This document shows, one piece after another, positions 60,890-64,000 of a stretch of 64,000 nt of DNA. A program made the position numbers and the translations under genes. Source of the stretch: Cellulosimicrobium funkei (GTDB lineage: Bacteria; Actinomycetota; Actinomycetes; Actinomycetales; Cellulomonadaceae); contig NZ_SOZH01000004.1 of assembly GCF_004519295.1 (NCBI RefSeq), positions 496,001 through 560,000 on the forward strand, in the 5' to 3' direction. Under the pieces are notes generated by a model. That model had not been told where the DNA came from, made no database searches, and worked only from the letters and a program-made list of their open reading frames with translations. Each line of letters starts with the position of its first letter. Position 1 is the stretch's first letter.

Positions 60890-63800
60890 GTGACCGACCA
60901 CCAGCACCTGCGGCGACGGAGGGTGGTGGCGGGCACGTTGACCGTGGCCCTCGCCGTGCCGTTCTCCGTCGCGGCGGCCACCGCCGCGAGCGCGGCGCCC
61001 GACGGGTCGGGCCTCGTCATCAACGAGGCCTACCTGAGCGGCGGCAGCGCCAACGCCCCGTACACCCACAAGTTCGTCGAGCTGTACAACCCCACGCAGG
61101 CGGCGATCGACCTCTCCGGGATGTCGCTGCAGTACCGCTCCGCGACGAGCACGGGCGCCTTCACGGGCGTGACCGCGCTGACCGGCTCGGTCGCCCCCGG
61201 GGGCTACTACCTGGTGCAGGGCGGGTCGAACGGCTCGAACGGCGCCGAGCTGCCCACGCCCGACGCGACGGGCGGTCTCAACCCGTCGGGCACGACGGGC
61301 ACCCTCGCGCTCGTGCGGTCGACCTCCCCGGTGACGCTGCCGGCGGGGAACGCCGCGGGCGCCGCGAACGTCGTCGACCTCATCGGGTACGGCACCTCGA
61401 ACACGTTCGAGACGGCCGTGGGCCCCGCGCCGTCGGCCAACAACGTGCCCGCGTCGATCAACCGGACCGGGTACGCCGACTCGGACGACAACAGCAAGGA
61501 CCTCACGCTCTCCAGCACCGTTACGCCGCAGAACAGCGGTGACGACGGCGGCGGCCCGGGCCCCGAGCCGGGCGAGGTCGTCCCGATCGCGGAGATCCAG
61601 GGCACGGGCGCGGCGAGCCCGCTCGTCGGGCAGACGGTCACCACGCGCGGCGTCGTCACCGCGACGTACCCCACGGGCGGCTACGACGGCTTCTACCTGC
61701 AGACCGAGGGCACCGGCGGCGACCTCGACGCGTCGCACACGGCGTCGGACGCGATCTTCGTCTACTCGAAGGCGGGCGCGGCCGCGGTGGCGGTCGGCGA
61801 CCACGTCGAGGTGACGGGCGCGGTGTCCGAGTACTTCACGCTCACCCAGATCACGCCCGCGGCGGGCGGCTGGACCGTGCTCGACGAGGCGGCGCAGGAC
61901 GTCAAGCCCGCGAACGTCGCGTTCCCGGCGACCGACGCCGAGCGCGAGGTCCTCGAGGGCATGCTCGTGCAGCCGGCGGGCGACTACGTCGTCGCGGACA
62001 ACTACGACACGAACTACTACGGGTCGTTCGTGCTCGCGGCGGGGACGGACCCGTTCGTCCAGCCGACGTCGGCCGGGCGGCCGGGCAGCGCGGAGGCGGC
62101 GGCCGCCGTCGCGGACCGTGCCGCGCGGGCCGTGGTGCTCGACGACGGCGCCACGACGAACTTCAACAACACCGCGAACAAGGGCGTCCCGCTCCCGTAC
62201 CTCACGGGCGGGGCACCGGCGCGCGTGGGTGCGGCCGTGTCGTTCACGACGCCGGTCATCCTCGACTACCGGTTCGACGCCTGGACGTTCCAGCCGCGCA
62301 CGCAGCTCACCGCGGGCGACGGCGGCAACGCCGCCACGGTGCAGCCGGTCACGTTCGAGAACACGCGGGAGGACGCTCCGGCCGAGGTCGGGGGCGACCT
62401 CTCCGTCGCGACCTTCAACGTCCTCAACTACTTCACGACCACGGGCGACCAGGTCGCGGGCTGCCAGTTCTACACGGACCGCGCGGGGAACCCGATCACG
62501 GTCCGCACGGGCTGCGACGCGCGCGGCGCGGCGGACGCCGCGAACCTCGAGCGGCAGCAGACGAAGATCGTCGCCGCGATCGACGCCCTCGACGCGGACG
62601 TCGTCGCGCTCATGGAGATCGAGAACTCCGAGCCGTTCGGCAAGGACCGCGACCAGGCGCTGTCGGACCTCGTGGACGCGCTCAACGCGGCCGCGGGCGC
62701 GGAGGAGTGGGCGTTCGTCCCGTCCCCGGCCGCCGTGCCGACGGACGAGGACGTCATCCGCCTCGCGTACATCTACCAGGTGGCCGAGGCCGAGCCGGTC
62801 GGCGACTCCGTGATCCTGCTCGACGACCCGGCGTTCTCGAACGCGCGCGAGCCCCTCGCCCAGGTCTTCCAGCCCGCGGGCGGGATCACCGAGGGTGACG
62901 ACGCGGCGAGCGACGACGTGCTCGTCGTCGCGAACCACCTCAAGTCGAAGGGCGGCAGCGACTCCGCGCCCGCCGACCAGAAGGACACCGGCGACGGCCA
63001 GGGCGCGTACAACAAGGCGCGCGTGGGCCAGGCGACGGCGCTCGTCGCCTTCGCCGAGGACGTCGCGGCCGACGCCGGGACGGACAAGGTCCTGCTCGCG
63101 GGCGACTTCAACTCCTACGAGCAGGAGGACCCGCTGCAGGTGCTCAAGGACGCCGGCTACACCGACCTCGGTGCGTCGACGGGCGAGCACACCTACCTGT
63201 TCGACGGGTACGTCGGGTCGCTCGACCACGTGTTCGCGTCGCCGGCCGCGGCGGACGCCGTCACCGGCACCGACGTGTGGAACATCAACTCGGTCGAGCC
63301 GATCGCCAACGAGTACAGCCGGTACAACTACAACGCGTCGATCCTCTACGACACGACGCCGTTCCGGTCGTCCGACCACGACCCCGTCCTCGTGGGCCTC
63401 CAGCTCGGCGCCGCCGAGCCCGGCACCACGCAGCTGGACCTGCTGGCGATCAACGACTTCCACGGTCGCATCGACGCCAACACGGTGAAGTTCGCGGGCA
63501 CGATCGAGCAGCTGCGCGCGGCGAACCCCGACGGGACGGCCTTCGTCTCGGCGGGCGACAACATCGGCGCCTCGCTGTTCGCGTCGGCGCTCCAGGAGGA
63601 CCAGCCGACGATCGACGTGCTGAACGCGCTCGACCTCGCGGCGTCCGCGGTGGGCAACCACGAGTTCGACCAGGGCATGGACGACCTCACGGGTCGTGTC
63701 ACCGACGAGGCCGACTGGGCCTACCTGGGCGCGAACGTCTACGACAAGGGCACGACGAACCCGGCGCTGCCGGAGTACCAGGTCGTCGAGATCGACGGCC

Positions 63801-64000
63801 TCGACGTCGGCTTCGTCGGCGTCGTGACGGAGGAGACCCCGACGCTCGTCACGCCGTCGGGCATCGCCGACGTCGAGTTCGGCGACCCCGTCGAGGCGCT
63901 CAACCGCGTCACCGCCCAGCTCCAGGACGGCGACCCGGCGAACGGTGAGGCGGACGTCGTCGTGGGTCTCGTCCACGAGGGCGCGTCCGCGGGCACGCCC
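60890..64000 (+). CDS. Secreted ExeM/NucH nuclease fused to 5'-nucleotidase (partial)
   Basis: The 1037 residues visible run off the window. GTG 60890 follows GAAGGAG. The signal peptide is RRVVAGTLTVALAVPFSVAA. Domains in order: a lamin-tail-like domain (LVINEAYLSGGSANAPYTHK, about 46-205), a Gly/Asp/Pro linker near 222, an OB-fold ExeM/NucH domain (about 232-345), an EEP nuclease (VATFNVLNYF near 505, LMEIENSEPFG near 576, AGDFNSYEQ near 737, SDHDPVLVG near 828), and a UshA-type metallophosphatase (LLAINDFHGRID near 851, VSAGDNIG near 884, GNHEFDQG near 922). The 5'-nucleotidase C-terminal domain should lie beyond the edge. It would degrade extracellular DNA and dephosphorylate the nucleotides, feeding phosphate and nucleosides. 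Confidence 0.92.
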   Translation, partial: MTDHQHLRRRRVVAGTLTVALAVPFSVAAATAASAAPDGSGLVINEAYLSGGSANAPYTHKFVELYNPTQAAIDLSGMSLQYRSATSTGAFTGVTALTGSVAPGGYYLVQGGSNGSNGAELPTPDATGGLNPSGTTGTLALVRSTSPVTLPAGNAAGAANVVDLIGYGTSNTFETAVGPAPSANNVPASINRTGYADSDDNSKDLTLSSTVTPQNSGDDGGGPGPEPGEVVPIAEIQGTGAASPLVGQTVTTRGVVTATYPTGGYDGFYLQTEGTGGDLDASHTASDAIFVYSKAGAAAVAVGDHVEVTGAVSEYFTLTQITPAAGGWTVLDEAAQDVKPANVAFPATDAEREVLEGMLVQPAGDYVVADNYDTNYYGSFVLAAGTDPFVQPTSAGRPGSAEAAAAVADRAARAVVLDDGATTNFNNTANKGVPLPYLTGGAPARVGAAVSFTTPVILDYRFDAWTFQPRTQLTAGDGGNAATVQPVTFENTREDAPAEVGGDLSVATFNVLNYFTTTGDQVAGCQFYTDRAGNPITVRTGCDARGAADAANLERQQTKIVAAIDALDADVVALMEIENSEPFGKDRDQALSDLVDALNAAAGAEEWAFVPSPAAVPTDEDVIRLAYIYQVAEAEPVGDSVILLDDPAFSNAREPLAQVFQPAGGITEGDDAASDDVLVVANHLKSKGGSDSAPADQKDTGDGQGAYNKARVGQATALVAFAEDVAADAGTDKVLLAGDFNSYEQEDPLQVLKDAGYTDLGASTGEHTYLFDGYVGSLDHVFASPAAADAVTGTDVWNINSVEPIANEYSRYNYNASILYDTTPFRSSDHDPVLVGLQLGAAEPGTTQLDLLAINDFHGRIDANTVKFAGTIEQLRAANPDGTAFVSAGDNIGASLFASALQEDQPTIDVLNALDLAASAVGNHEFDQGMDDLTGRVTDEADWAYLGANVYDKGTTNPALPEYQVVEIDGLDVGFVGVVTEETPTLVTPSGIADVEFGDPVEALNRVTAQLQDGDPANGEADVVVGLVHEGASAGTP

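Noticed and set aside
60458..63976. 1172-codon reverse-strand open frame
   Set aside because: It is antisense to the secreted nuclease, which has a signal peptide and recognisable catalytic motifs.

Overview
The window is about 74% GC with tightly packed genes, frequent GTG starts and ATGA/GTGA overlaps. This is the style of a high-GC actinobacterium, probably Cellulomonadaceae or Promicromonosporaceae (inferred from composition and gene content, not from a marker gene). No rRNA, tRNA, CRISPR array or recognisable insertion sequence was seen.

Layout. 1-7.8 kb: the end of an unknown gene, a small reverse-strand gene, purL, a membrane-anchored EEP-family phosphatase/nuclease, and a reverse-strand MMPL exporter with its TetR repressor. 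7.9-21.9 kb: a large sulfur-salvage locus. It is headed by a SAM-IV riboswitch and then a 42-codon cysteine-rich leader ORF. It encodes five flavin monooxygenases, a DUF1684 protein, a GNAT acetyltransferase, an amino-acid/cystine-type ABC importer, a sarcosine-oxidase-like flavoenzyme, a nitroreductase-like protein and a rhodanese. The gene set resembles the ytmI-tcy-cmo (S-alkylcysteine salvage) operon of Bacillus subtilis. 22.0-37.5 kb: a secreted-protein island of three tandem paralogous LamG-like surface proteins (the third frameshifted in a G-run), then a 2100-aa RHS protein with an Ntox50-like tip and a small presumed immunity gene of clearly lower GC. 37.5-38.7 kb: decayed reverse-strand coding remnants.

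38.7-44.5 kb: a second SAM-IV-type riboswitch in front of a complete Dpp/Gsi-like ABC importer. 44.5-52.4 kb: dps, an aldo/keto reductase, a small membrane protein, a reverse-strand operon of two flavin reductases under a third SAM-IV riboswitch, gdhA, a VOC protein, an Ohr peroxidase divergent from a TetR regulator, and cutC. 52.7-58.4 kb: a second oligopeptide/oligosaccharide-type ABC importer. 58.6-64 kb: an RNB ribonuclease, a sterol-carrier-family protein, and a secreted ExeM/NucH nuclease fused to a 5'-nucleotidase-type phosphoesterase that runs off the window.

How they work together (inference): the three SAM riboswitches would derepress sulfur scavenging when SAM is low. One unit imports and oxidatively cleaves organosulfur compounds, the second imports a peptide-like (perhaps glutathione-like) sulfur source, and the third supplies reduced FMN for the monooxygenases. 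The Cys-rich leader ORF would add cysteine sensing to the first unit. The RHS island lies between two riboswitch-controlled units and may have been inserted into an older continuous sulfur locus.
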